DNA of 64,000 nucleotides from Candidatus Villigracilis saccharophilus. GTDB lineage: Bacteria; Chloroflexota; Anaerolineae; Anaerolineales; Villigracilaceae. Below, piece after piece: positions 25,501 through 33,453 of the stretch. The position numbers and the translations under genes were made by a program. Location: the NCBI GenBank assembly GCA_016709305.1, contig JADJNA010000047.1, positions 62,001 through 126,000 on the forward strand. Direction: 5' to 3'. Each line of letters starts with the position of its first letter. Positions within the stretch are counted from its first letter, which is position 1. The notes under the pieces are model-generated. The model was not told the origin of the DNA. It worked only from the letters and a program-made list of their open reading frames with translations, and ran no database searches.

Positions 25501-25529
25501 TTGTATGCGCCCGGTCCCTGTGCTATAAG
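25501..25529 (+). promoter_or_regulatory. Leaderless extended -10 promoter of the nucleoside-kinase-like gene
   Basis: TTGTAT (25501-25506), 17-bp spacer, TATAAG (25524-25529) preceded by TGC. Seven bases separate it from the ATG at 25537, and there is no Shine-Dalgarno; transcription should begin at the start codon. Confidence 0.65.
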
Positions 25530-25536
25530 AAACCCC

Positions 25537-26127
25537 ATGAACAAACTCATCATCATCGTCGGCCCGAGCGGAGTCGGCAAAACCACACTGGCGCGCGCGT
25601 TATGCCAGAAACAAGGTTTTGCAATGGCGTATGAGCAGCACAGTGAACGGCCATTTCAAACTCTTTTCAAACAAGACCCGAAATACGCGCTTGCAAATCA
25701 ATTGGATTATTTGATGGTTCGCGCAGAACAGGAATATATATTACGTCAAAGCGATAAACCTGCATTAATGGATGGCGGACTCGATCTGGATTTTTTCGGA
25801 TTCACGCGTCTCTTCCATTTGCACGGATGGCTAAGCGATGAGGAATTCAATCTCTGTCAGCGCTTCCACACATTCACCCGCAAGCTGCTCCCGCCCCCGG
25901 ACTTGATCATCGCGTTGAGCGCGTCCGCCAAAACCATCAGCGAGAGACTGTCCGCGCGAAACAGGATCAATATTGCGTCGAGTGAAGATGCGGAGTCGTT
26001 AAGTAGATTCACAAACGAGTGGTTGGAGTCAATTTCAGAAGATCAGATCATCAGACTCGACATCTCGCAAGAAGGCATGGACTACGCTCACAGCGTTCCA
26101 ATCATTCTTGATAAAATAAAATCATGA
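25537..26127 (+). CDS. P-loop kinase of the deoxynucleoside-kinase type
   Basis: 196 residues. Walker A GPSGVGKTT lies at residues 9-17. FKQDPKYALANQLDYLMVR matches the deoxynucleoside kinase pattern (DP..AL..Q..L..R), and PPPDLIIALSASAKTISERL with ARNR matches the strand before the lid and the lid arginines. The usual ERS/DRS element is replaced by LMDGGLDLDFFGF, so the substrate may differ from standard deoxynucleosides. The ORF could start 96 bp earlier, but the promoter and the fold favour 25537. Its stop overlaps the next ATG by 4 bp (ATGA), tying it to an SMC-like ATPase. Confidence 0.72.
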   Translation: MNKLIIIVGPSGVGKTTLARALCQKQGFAMAYEQHSERPFQTLFKQDPKYALANQLDYLMVRAEQEYILRQSDKPALMDGGLDLDFFGFTRLFHLHGWLSDEEFNLCQRFHTFTRKLLPPPDLIIALSASAKTISERLSARNRINIASSEDAESLSRFTNEWLESISEDQIIRLDISQEGMDYAHSVPIILDKIKS

Positions 26128-26924
26128 TCCACCTGCGCTCCATCACGAATAAAGAAGTTCATGAGAAAGAGGGATTTCCTTTCAACGTGCCCGTCATCCG
26201 CGCGCTGCAGGAGATCGAGTTCCACACGCCTGTGACTTTTTTTGTCGGCGAGAACGGCTCGGGCAAATCCACGCTGATGGAGACCATCGCGTGCGCGGCA
26301 GGTTCTGTGACTGTTGGAAGCGAAAGCGTAAAAACCGACCCGTCACTGGCGCACGTCCGCAGCCTTGCCAACCACCTGCGCCTCACATGGACAAAACGCA
26401 CACACCGGGGTTTCTTTTTACGCGCAGAAGATTTCTTTGGATACGCAAAACAAATGGCGCACACCCGCCAAGAACTGGAAGGCGACTTAAGAAAAGTAGA
26501 GGAAGAATACAAGGGTCGTTCAAAACTCGCCAAAGACCTCGCGAAATTACCGCATGCAAATGAACTGCACGCGATAAAGAGCCGCTACGGCGAAGGACTG
26601 GATACGCGTTCGCACGGTGAAAGTTTTCTGGCATTGTTCCAATCGCGTTTTGTTCCAAATGGATTGTATCTTTTGGATGAGCCTGAAGCGCCCCTTTCCC
26701 CCATCCGCCAACTGGCATTTCTTTCCGCGCTCAAACAAATGATCGCCCAGGATTCGCAGTTCATCATCGCCACGCACTCTCCGATCATTATGGCATTCCC
26801 GGATGCGGAGATATTAAGTTTCGACGGCGGGCAGATCCGCAGGGTGAAGTATGAAGAGTTGGAGCATGTCACTTTAACAAAGGCATTCCTGAATGACCCG
26901 CAAACGTATCTCAGACATTTATAA
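26124..26924 (+). CDS. SMC/ABC-type AAA ATPase
   Basis: 266 residues. Walker A is GENGSGKST near residue 42, the signature-like segment SHGESFLALF near 154, Walker B LYLLDEPEAPLSP near 178 with its catalytic glutamate, and the H-loop ATHSPIIMAF near 212. This is the AAA_21/SMC-hinge-less type. Proteins of this form appear alone as housekeeping or stress ATPases and as parts of defence modules. Here it is coupled to a nucleoside-kinase-like protein. No nuclease or other effector is adjacent, so a defence role is not supported. Confidence 0.85.
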   Translation: MIHLRSITNKEVHEKEGFPFNVPVIRALQEIEFHTPVTFFVGENGSGKSTLMETIACAAGSVTVGSESVKTDPSLAHVRSLANHLRLTWTKRTHRGFFLRAEDFFGYAKQMAHTRQELEGDLRKVEEEYKGRSKLAKDLAKLPHANELHAIKSRYGEGLDTRSHGESFLALFQSRFVPNGLYLLDEPEAPLSPIRQLAFLSALKQMIAQDSQFIIATHSPIIMAFPDAEILSFDGGQIRRVKYEELEHVTLTKAFLNDPQTYLRHL

Positions 26925-26997
26925 CCTATCAAAAAAGCAAGGCGCAAAAACAAGCCGGAATGGGAAAGAAAAACGAATTCGCATACAATACAGCTAT

Positions 26998-27040
26998 CAG
27001 TCGTCAGGATGCCCCCCTCATCCTGGCGGCTGATATTTTA
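26998..27040 (+). terminator. Terminator-like hairpin before the DUF1232 gene
   Basis: 14-bp stem (CAGTCGTCAGGATG at 26998-27011, CATCCTGGCGGCTG at 27019-27032, two wobbles) with a C-rich loop, followed by ATATTTTA. It ends the kinase/ATPase unit. Confidence 0.6.
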
Positions 27041-27051
27041 AGGATTTTTAA

Positions 27052-27437
27052 ATGAGAGAGTTCATTGAAAATTGGAAGCAGAAAGCCCGTCAACTGAAAC
27101 TTGAAGTCTACGTGCTCTATCTGGCATATCAAGACCCGCGCGTTCCCTGGTCTGCAAGAGTTTTTACGGCTTGCGTGGTCGGATATGCTTTTAGCCCAAT
27201 AGACCTGATCCCGGATTTCATTCCCGTACTCGGCTATTTGGATGACCTGATCTTCGTTCCTTTGGGAATAAAATAGCAGTATCCATGATCCCGGCAATTG
27301 TAATGACCGAAAGCCGCGCGAAAGCTCAGGAGATCATTCGTCAAGGCAAACCTGTAAATCGAATAGCCGCCATCATTATTGTGCTGATCTGGCTTTTCCT
27401 CGCGGCATGTGTTACCGTTTTTATTGTGCGAAATTGA
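27052..27437 (+). CDS. DUF1232 (YkvA-like) membrane protein with a frameshift
   Basis: The first 74 codons give the full DUF1232 core (YAFSPIDLIPDFIPVLGYLD, DLIFVPLGI) and then stop. One base later the reading continues as IAVSMIPAIVMTESRAKAQE, then IAAIIIVLIWLFLAACVTVF, to TGA at 27437, exactly the C-terminal helix expected in this family. A one-base loss in the AAAA run at about 27270 explains it. With correction the protein is about 128 residues with two membrane segments. AAGGA precedes the ATG. Either a sequencing error or a recent lesion. Confidence 0.75.
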
Positions 27438-27475
27438 TTTCGTAATACCCGCCCATCTCAGCGCATCCATATCAC

Positions 27476-28316
27476 ATGACAAACAGAACCATTTCCCACA
27501 TTATCGAACCACAGCTCGTTATCGAGGGTGCGGGCGTTTTATTAAGGCGTTCAATCTCTCCGCGCGCGAGCAACGAATACGACCCATTTCTGCTCTTCGA
27601 TCATTTTGCATTCAATAATCCGCTCGAAGGTCCCATTCGCGGATTCCCCACCCACCCGCATCGCGGCATCGAAACCGTCACCTATATGCTCGAAGGCTCC
27701 GTCAATCACCGCGACAGTCTCGGCAATGCAGGCAAGATCGGCGCTGGCGATGTGCAATGGATGACTTCAGGGCGCGGGATCCTGCACGAGGAAATGCCCC
27801 GCCGCAGTGAAAACGGTAATATTTACGGATTTCAACTGTGGGTGAACCTGCCCGCCGCGCAAAAGATGAGTCAACCGCGCTATCAGGAAGTCGCTGCCAA
27901 TGCCATCCCCATGGTTGAAAAGGATGGAGTGACCATTCGACTCGTGGCTGGAGAATATGACGGTGTCCGAGGACCTGTGACCGAGATCGCCGCCTCGCCT
28001 CTTTACATGGACGTGAAACTCGCACCCGGTTCGAGTTTCATTTATCCAGTCCCAAGCGGACATACCACCCTCGCGTACGTCTTCGAAGGCACGGGCGAAT
28101 TTGGTGAGCAAATTGTCGAATCCGTCAGCATGGTTGTCTTCAACGATGACGGTGACCAGATCGAAGTTAAGAGCGAGAGCGGGGGTGCAGTTCATGCTCA
28201 TCTCAGGCGCGCCTTTCAAGGAACCCATCGTTCCCTACGGACCGTTCGTCATGAACAGCGTCGAAGAAATTCAACAGGCGATCCAAGACCTGCGCAACGG
28301 AACATTTGTAAAGTAA
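27476..28316 (+). CDS. Pirin family protein with a frameshift near the C-terminus
   Basis: A bicupin. The N-terminal cupin holds the metal site in FPTHPHRGIETVTYMLEG (three histidines) and, further on, RGILHEEMPR (His and Glu). Pirins bind Fe and are linked to redox sensing or quercetin dioxygenase activity. After about residue 237 the expected ending (FMLISGAPFKEPIVPYGPFV followed by MNSVEEIQQAI) is in the next frame. Removing one G from the GGGGG run near 28180 restores it, giving about 279 residues ending at 28316. Read literally, the chain runs to 28333 with an unrelated basic tail. The start at 27476 has no strong ribosome site. Confidence 0.82.
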
Positions 28317-28336
28317 TTTCATATTCACAATGAAAA

Positions 28337-28375
28337 AGAGATCACCAGATATAATTTGGTGGTCTCTTTTTTTTT
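28337..28375 (+). terminator. Rho-independent terminator of the pirin gene
   Basis: AGAGATCACCA (28337-28347) pairs with TGGTGGTCTCT (28357-28367), one wobble, then eight T. Confidence 0.9.
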
Positions 28376-28396
28376 CTATCAACCCATGGAGAAAAC

Positions 28397-28861
28397 ATGA
28401 CACAGGTGCTGTACGGCGAAAGACTTGGAAAGCAAGGCGAACTTCGGGTTGGATGCTCGGCAACCATCTTCGATGAAAAACGCGAAAAGGTTCTGCTCAC
28501 CAAACGCACAGACAATGGACGCTGGTGTCTGCCTGGCGGTCACATGGAATCGGGAGAGTATGCGGCTGAGGCGTGTGAAAGGGAAGTATTGGAGGAAACA
28601 GGTTTGAGGGTGCGCGTGACGCGCCTGATCGGTGTGTACAGCGATCCAGATCAACTGGTCATTTACCGTGATGGTAACAAGGCATTCTTTGTGATCATGA
28701 GTTTTGAAGCAGAGATCATCGAAGGTGAACTTGGGCTGAGCGACGAAACAACGGACGCAGGCTATTTTTCACTGACTGAGATGGAGAACATGCCCATACA
28801 CGCGAATCACAAAGCCCGCGTGGAGGATGCTCTCATCGGCGGCGAGACGTTGATCAAATGA
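28397..28861 (+). CDS. Nudix hydrolase
   Basis: 154 residues. The complete Nudix box spans residues 47-69, with the catalytic REVLEE portion at 62-67, in the usual beta-sheet context (CSATIFDEKREKVLLTKR before, YFSLTEMENMPIH after). The family hydrolyses nucleoside diphosphates linked to another moiety; the substrate is not predictable. It is a single gene between the pirin terminator and the next membrane protein. Confidence 0.9.
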   Translation: MTQVLYGERLGKQGELRVGCSATIFDEKREKVLLTKRTDNGRWCLPGGHMESGEYAAEACEREVLEETGLRVRVTRLIGVYSDPDQLVIYRDGNKAFFVIMSFEAEIIEGELGLSDETTDAGYFSLTEMENMPIHANHKARVEDALIGGETLIK

Positions 28862-28918
28862 TCCTCCGCCACTTTATTTATCTGCAAGTGTTCTCTATAT
28901 AACTTTATCGGAGGCGCT

Positions 28919-29479
28919 ATGTTTGCAAACTTATCAGATCGTTTTTACAAATGGACAAAGGGCTGGCTGATCATCGTTCTGTTCATATTGGATGCGTTCT
29001 TCGGCGGATTTCTTTTGCCCCTCATTCAAGGCATGATGCAGGACGGCAAAGGCGGGGTGATGCCGCTCGACCTGATGCTCTTTGCCGCGCCAGAAAAAAT
29101 ATTCGGCATGATCGAAAGATATGGCGAATTCAACCGCCCGTTCTATCGCAATGTGGAACTGACGGTGGATATCATCTACCCCATTGTGTATCTATTTTTC
29201 TTCGGCTTGTTAATCTCATGGCTTTTTCAACGTGGATTTGCATCCAGCAGCCCGATGCGAAAATACAACATCCTGCCTTTAGGCTCGTGGTTCTTTGACC
29301 TGCTTGAAAACATGGCGATTGTGACTCTACTTTCAATATTTCCATCCCAACCAACAGCGTTCGCGTGGATTCTCATGCTCCTGACTACAGTCAAATGGCT
29401 ATTCGCAGGCGCGAGCATTTTATTAATATTGACCGGCCTGGTTATGGCGAACAAGAATAAATTCAGAATTCAAATGTAG
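28919..29479 (+). CDS. Four-helix membrane protein of unknown function
   Basis: 186 residues with four hydrophobic segments (about 14-36, 80-105, 122-142, 150-175). The N-terminal DRFYKWTKGWLIIVLFILDA and a basic loop (SPMRKYNILP) suggest a cytoplasmic N-terminus. I do not recognise the family. GGAGGCGCT precedes the ATG. Its stop codon is inside a 25-bp palindrome shared with the converging methyltransferase gene. Confidence 0.6.
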   Translation: MFANLSDRFYKWTKGWLIIVLFILDAFFGGFLLPLIQGMMQDGKGGVMPLDLMLFAAPEKIFGMIERYGEFNRPFYRNVELTVDIIYPIVYLFFFGLLISWLFQRGFASSSPMRKYNILPLGSWFFDLLENMAIVTLLSIFPSQPTAFAWILMLLTTVKWLFAGASILLILTGLVMANKNKFRIQM

Positions 29480-29500
29480 GGCGAGGTGACCTCGCCCTAC
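29476..29500. terminator. Palindrome holding or touching both convergent stop codons
   Basis: Twelve-bp perfect arms (GTAGGGCGAGGT at 29476-29487, complement at 29489-29500) around one base. The TAG of the plus-strand gene and the last codon region of the minus-strand methyltransferase (29497) both fall in it. It may serve as a bidirectional terminator; its form (TAGGGCGAGG) looks like an inserted repeat unit. Confidence 0.65.
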
Positions 29501-30192
29501 AACACCTTTATCCACCAAACACCTGTGCATTCAGGCAGGATCACCCAATTATTCTTCTTCACCTTATCTCCCAACTCATCGCCAAAGAAAAAACGCGAAA
29601 GGAATTCGGCTTCTTCAATCGAATCAAATTTGTAGTCTGTGCGGATCCATTTATGCTGGAAACCGACTTCATCCAGCCAGGGATAATAATCCTTGAGATG
29701 TTCCAGCTTGATCGGCGACTCGTTGCCCGTGCCCAGCGATTCGAACAGGACGATGCAGCTGTTCGGTCTTAAGACGCGTTTCATTTCGCCCAGCCATTTT
29801 TCCAGCTCAGTCCGCGCGGATCGAGGATTCCATTCTGCGAGATATGCAACGCTCCAGCCTGAGACTACCAGGTCAGCAGATGCATCTTCCACTGGCAGTT
29901 GGCGATGATCGGCGACATCCACCTGCCAATTGGTCAATCCGCTGGCAGTGAATTTCTCACGGCAGACCCGCAGCATCTCTTCCGAAATATCAAAGGCACG
30001 GATGCGGGAAACGTAAGGGGCAAGCATACAGGCCAATCGTCCAGTGCCAGCCCCAAGATCATAAACGATTCGATTTTCAAGCAGAGTGATCTCACGCATG
30101 GCGCGCAAGATATTTCCCTGATGATCTTCGCGGGCGATCAACGCTTCGTATTTGTCCCCTTCGGTCTTATAGATTTCTTCTTGTGTGGGCAT
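29497..30192 (-). CDS. Class I SAM-dependent methyltransferase
   Basis: 231 residues. Motif I is VYDLGAGTGRLACML (about residue 45), the acidic end of strand 2 RAFDISEEML, motif post-I VDVADHRQLPVEDASADLVV and motif IV VSGWSVAYL, the layout of the Methyltransf_11/25 group that methylates small molecules. The true start is at 30192, not the longer reading that crosses the divergent promoter: TATAAT lies 6 nt upstream and there is no Shine-Dalgarno, so the mRNA is probably leaderless. The C-terminus ends in the palindrome described at 29476. Confidence 0.82.
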   Translation of the reverse strand: MPTQEEIYKTEGDKYEALIAREDHQGNILRAMREITLLENRIVYDLGAGTGRLACMLAPYVSRIRAFDISEEMLRVCREKFTASGLTNWQVDVADHRQLPVEDASADLVVSGWSVAYLAEWNPRSARTELEKWLGEMKRVLRPNSCIVLFESLGTGNESPIKLEHLKDYYPWLDEVGFQHKWIRTDYKFDSIEEAEFLSRFFFGDELGDKVKKNNWVILPECTGVWWIKVL

Positions 30193-30198
30193 ATCACA

Positions 30199-30206
30199 AT
30201 TATAAT
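30199..30206. promoter_or_regulatory. Shared palindromic -10 element for two divergent leaderless genes
   Basis: ATTATAAT reads TATAAT on both strands: plus 30201-30206, seven bases before the ATG at 30214; minus 30204-30199, six bases before the ATG at 30192. Neither gene has a Shine-Dalgarno. The -35 regions are weak. RNA polymerase could serve only one direction at a time. Confidence 0.6.
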
Positions 30207-30213
30207 GTGCGCC

Positions 30214-30693
30214 ATGAACCAACTCTCCCCTTCCGCTCAAAAGATACAAAATTTGCTCAACTCGCTTGGGTACACCTATCACGTGATCGAGCATGTTGAA
30301 TCCACGCGCACGGCGCAGGAAGCCGCGGACCGCGCAGGCTGTGAGCTGGGACAGATCGTCAAGTCACTGATCTTTCGCGGCAAGACCAGCGGCAAGCCGA
30401 TCCTGGTGCTGACCAGCGGCGCGAACCGCGTGGATGAAAAACGCATCAGTACATACGCCGGGGAATCCATCAGCCGCGCAGATGCCGATTTCGTGAGAAC
30501 AGTTACGGGCTATGCAATAGGCGGCGTGCCTCCCATCGGTCATACTGAAAAAATGGAAACCTATCTCGATGAGGATTTCCTGCCATATCAAACCATCTGG
30601 GCGGCGGCCGGAACTCCGAACGCCATCTTTGAACTCAAGACGGAAGATCTTCAAAAAATGACAAATGGAAGGATAGCACAGGTGAGATCATGA
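30214..30693 (+). CDS. YbaK/EbsC-type aminoacyl-tRNA deacylase
   Basis: 159 residues. The pattern HVIEHVESTRTAQEAADRAG at the N-terminus, IVKSLIFRGKTSGKPILVLT with the substrate-pocket lysine, and GYAIGGVPPIGH near residue 113 define the YbaK/ProX free-standing editing domain, which hydrolyses misacylated tRNA such as Cys-tRNA(Pro) or Ala-tRNA(Pro). It starts at 30214; upstream sequence belongs to the divergent promoter. Its stop overlaps the next gene by 4 bp. A ProRS relic with a related editing domain lies 18 kb away. Confidence 0.88.
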   Translation: MNQLSPSAQKIQNLLNSLGYTYHVIEHVESTRTAQEAADRAGCELGQIVKSLIFRGKTSGKPILVLTSGANRVDEKRISTYAGESISRADADFVRTVTGYAIGGVPPIGHTEKMETYLDEDFLPYQTIWAAAGTPNAIFELKTEDLQKMTNGRIAQVRS

Positions 30694-31142
30694 TCGAAGA
30701 AATTTACAATTACCTGAAATTTAGTGACAGGCTGTTCAGCAGCGGGATGCCAACCCCGCAGCAAATTTCATCCATTGCTGAAGACGGTATACAGGTCGTG
30801 ATCAATCTGGCTACTTCCAAATCGGAAGGCTGGATGTCTGATGAGCGCGGACTGGTCGAGGCGCAAGCCATCACCTATTATGAAATTCCCGTGGACTGGG
30901 ACAACCCGACTTTAAACGACTTGAACAATTTTGCCGCGCTGATGGATAAACATCCGCACGAGAAGATCCTTGTCCATTGCCAGGCGAATTTCCGCGCTTC
31001 GGGTTTCATCGCATTGTATCGTTTCAACCATCTGGGCTGGGCGGAAAATAACGCCTTCAGGGATCTGCAAAAAATATGGAATCCCGCTGAATATCCCGTC
31101 TGGCAAGAGTTTATTGAAAAAGGTTTGAGATCACAGTCCTGA
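30690..31142 (+). CDS. Tyrosine-phosphatase-like protein (DSP/DUF442 type)
   Basis: 150 residues with the cysteine phosphatase signature VHCQANFRAS (C-x5-R-S) near residue 93, after the typical upstream LMDKHPHEKILVHC, and an aspartate-containing loop PVDWDNPT that could supply the general acid. The N-terminus FSSGMPTPQQISSIAEDGIQ resembles the DUF442/dual-specificity subgroup. It is translated with the deacylase gene (ATGA overlap). The substrate is unknown. Confidence 0.82.
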   Translation: MIEEIYNYLKFSDRLFSSGMPTPQQISSIAEDGIQVVINLATSKSEGWMSDERGLVEAQAITYYEIPVDWDNPTLNDLNNFAALMDKHPHEKILVHCQANFRASGFIALYRFNHLGWAENNAFRDLQKIWNPAEYPVWQEFIEKGLRSQS

Positions 31143-31167
31143 AGAGGATTGGCAGATTCTGTGAATT

Positions 31168-31312
31168 AATGTCGTTGCGAATCGCCGCTCTTGTATTTCC
31201 CTGGCACTGCCCGTCAGGGCACGTGTGGCGGTGAAGCAACCTCCGTGGAACTGAAATACTTCTTGAGACATGAGATTGCGTCGCCGGACTTCGTCCTCCT
31301 CGCAACGACATT
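31168..31312. repeat. MITE-like element with 13-bp terminal inverted repeats
   Basis: AATGTCGTTGCGA (31168-31180) and its exact complement (31300-31312) enclose 119 bp without coding capacity. It includes the CCCTGGC/GCCAGGG repeat (31199-31226) and AGATTGCGTCGCCGG. The GTTGCGA/TCGCAAC ends match the style of the element at 18324-18490. It fills most of the spacer before the YwaF-like gene. Confidence 0.75.
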
Positions 31313-31380
31313 TGTACGGTAGAGAATCGAAAAATTCAAATCTGTGAATTATTTCCGATCACATCAAAGGAGTCTTGCAC

Positions 31381-32133
31381 ATGGGCAAATATTTTGATCT
31401 GGTTTACAGCGGCCCGCCTTTCGTTCTCTTTGGCACGCCGCATCTGATCGCAATCAGCATCATTACGCTCTGTTGTTTTTCCTATTTGTATTTCCGCAAT
31501 GTCTGGGGGGAGAGGGAAAGGAATATTGTGCGCTGGGTGTTTGCGATCGCGATCGTACTGAACGAAACCTCCCTGCACATTTGGTCCATTTATTGGGGGA
31601 TTTGGAATGTCCAGACCATGCTGCCTTTGCACATGTGCGCCGTGCTGATCTGGCTCTCGGCTTACATGCTGGTGACCAAGAATTACGCGATCTATGAATT
31701 CGTGTATTTCATGGGGATCGGCGGAGCCATGCAGGCCGTGTTGACTCCAGCCGACGCCGCCGCGTACAACTTCCCGCATTACCGCCTGATGCAAACCATC
31801 TTCGCGCACGGACTGTTGATCAACATCGCCATCTACATGACCGTGGTTGAAGGATTCCGCCCAACCTTGCAATCCTTCAAACGCGTTTTTATCTGGACGA
31901 ATATCTATATGATCCCTGTCTTCTTCCTTAATCTGGCGCTCGGTAGTAATTATCTTTTTGTGGCGGGCAAGCCCGAATTCCCCACCCTGCTGGATGCTCT
32001 CGCGCCCTGGCCCTGGTATATATTTGAAATGGAAGCGCTCGGGTTCGCCATCTTCTTTATCCTTTATATTCCTTTCCTGATCAAAGATTGGCGGACGAAA
32101 AGCGCAATGTCTGCTGAAACAACACAATTTTAA
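31381..32133 (+). CDS. YwaF/TIGR02206-like integral membrane protein
   Basis: 250 residues with about six or seven helices. GTPHLIAISIITL near the N-terminus, LPLHMCAVLIWLSAYML in the third helix, a GGAMQAVLTPA loop and FPHYRLMQTIFAHGLLI are the conserved blocks of the TIGR02206/YwaF family, with conserved histidines facing the membrane. Its function is unknown. AAAGGAG eight bases before the ATG supports 31381 over the in-frame TTG two codons upstream. Confidence 0.82.
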   Translation: MGKYFDLVYSGPPFVLFGTPHLIAISIITLCCFSYLYFRNVWGERERNIVRWVFAIAIVLNETSLHIWSIYWGIWNVQTMLPLHMCAVLIWLSAYMLVTKNYAIYEFVYFMGIGGAMQAVLTPADAAAYNFPHYRLMQTIFAHGLLINIAIYMTVVEGFRPTLQSFKRVFIWTNIYMIPVFFLNLALGSNYLFVAGKPEFPTLLDALAPWPWYIFEMEALGFAIFFILYIPFLIKDWRTKSAMSAETTQF

Positions 32134-32138
32134 ATGCA

Positions 32139-32170
32139 CACAGGCGGACCTAAAAACAGGCCAGCCTGTG
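32139..32170. terminator. Imperfect hairpin between convergent genes
   Basis: CACAGGCGGACCT (32139-32151) pairs with AGGCCAGCCTGTG (32158-32170), loop AAAAAC, two mismatched positions. It is followed by CTTTAAAAAT and is probably a bidirectional stop. Confidence 0.5.
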
Positions 32171-32185
32171 CTTTAAAAATTCACA

Positions 32186-33217
32186 TTATGGCAATGGAAT
32201 AAAACCAAATAAAGTATCTGGGTGAGTATCGGTAATGACCAGAAAGCCTCGGTCATCAAGAATGGCAAGTCCTTCCCAGTTACGGGCGTCCTCAGTCAAC
32301 ACAAAAGGGATGGGGGGAGAATCGGCAAGAGTAATTCCCTGCTTGGAAAAGTTAAATTTCACAAGCCGCTCAATATGATCAGACTCGGATTGAGTTTTCC
32401 CCATCCCATAGGCGTCCACAATTGAATCTAGAGTTGTACTCAACTCGGTATCGCCTGAAAAGAAATAATTGATTCCCCAGAATTCATTATTCGTGGAAAG
32501 GGCTGTATCCGTCAGACGATACTCAATATTGGTCATGGAAATCGTCTCTAATGGATTTAAGGCAAAATCGAAAACATGCGCCACAGGCTCTGCTACGATA
32601 CCTTCCCCATTTACCTCATAAAATGTAACAATCTGATTGTCAAAAACTAGCATAGATTCGTCGGTATGGTTTTCAGATGCGGCCTGCGGCTGAATAGGAG
32701 TCAATTTTGTTGTATCGAGATGGATTGAGGAAAGATCGGGATTGATGTATCCAGAGATTAAATACCCCTGCATATCCGTTCCCTTGCCAGCTTCAATGGT
32801 GAGGAAAATTTGAGTGTCTGAAAACCCGATCGATTCGAAGCCTTGATAATTTGGAACGATCTGGCCAATTCTAGATGCGGTCAAGGGGATTGGCCTTGGT
32901 TCCAATTCCACCTGGCTTGTTCCATCCAAATAAGCAAGTATCTCCGCTTTGGGCAGATAATAAAGAAAACCGTCGCCACTATCTTTTACAAAATTAGGGT
33001 ATTGAGGCAGGAAGATCAAATTATCCCCAAACCATGCAAGGCCTGAAACCTCCGCCTTCTTTTTCGTTAACGGACCTGAAAGCCGCACCAAAGTTACTGC
33101 TTGCTCTTTGAGCACTGCAGAAACAGAGTCGTTCCCGCGCGATTTTACAAACCACCAAGCTGCCCCGATTACAACAGTCAACCCTACCAGCAACACCCAT
33201 AACCTTTGCTTTTTCAT
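32186..33217 (-). CDS. Exported phytase-like/esterase-like beta-propeller protein
   Basis: 343 residues. An N-terminal membrane anchor or signal (KKQRLWVLLVGLTVVIGAAWW) without a clear cleavage site is followed by a strand-rich region. Segments such as EVSGLAWFGDNLIFLPQ, NYQGFESIGFSDTQIFL and WEGLAILDDRGFLVITD repeat a blade-like pattern seen in proteins grouped as esterase-like activity of phytase (PF13449). No active site was assigned. It is transcribed alone, convergent with the YwaF-like gene and divergent from the HPPD operon. Confidence 0.6.
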   Translation of the reverse strand: MKKQRLWVLLVGLTVVIGAAWWFVKSRGNDSVSAVLKEQAVTLVRLSGPLTKKKAEVSGLAWFGDNLIFLPQYPNFVKDSGDGFLYYLPKAEILAYLDGTSQVELEPRPIPLTASRIGQIVPNYQGFESIGFSDTQIFLTIEAGKGTDMQGYLISGYINPDLSSIHLDTTKLTPIQPQAASENHTDESMLVFDNQIVTFYEVNGEGIVAEPVAHVFDFALNPLETISMTNIEYRLTDTALSTNNEFWGINYFFSGDTELSTTLDSIVDAYGMGKTQSESDHIERLVKFNFSKQGITLADSPPIPFVLTEDARNWEGLAILDDRGFLVITDTHPDTLFGFIPLP

Positions 33218-33398
33218 CTCAAATTCTCCTAAAATAATTATATTCCTCTCTTTGTACCTTCACGAACTTCTTAACAAGAATTTCATAAGGCAAACGACCG
33301 AAATTCCATTTACTAAAATCACATTGTCACAAAAATATTTTGCATTAATTCTAGTATTACATCTATAAATACAAGTCATGTTAGGGATATTTTTTGTA

Positions 33399-33427
33399 TT
33401 GCATCAGCCTATCCTTTATCGTACAAT
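33399..33427 (+). promoter_or_regulatory. Promoter of the homogentisate operon
   Basis: TTGCAT (33399-33404), 17-bp spacer, TACAAT (33422-33427). The expected start near 33434 leaves a 20-nt leader containing AAAGGAG before the ATG at 33454. Confidence 0.65.
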
Positions 33428-33453
33428 CCCGTAAACTAACCAAAGGAGAAGAT

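Noticed and set aside
26124..26924. Anti-phage defence system (ATPase with partner)
   Set aside because: No nuclease, toxin, reverse transcriptase or other effector is adjacent; the kinase partner looks metabolic.
31336..32139. 267-residue minus-strand ORF opposite the YwaF-like gene
   Set aside because: Histidine/aspartate-rich antisense reading of a membrane protein gene; the plus-strand protein has helices and a Shine-Dalgarno.
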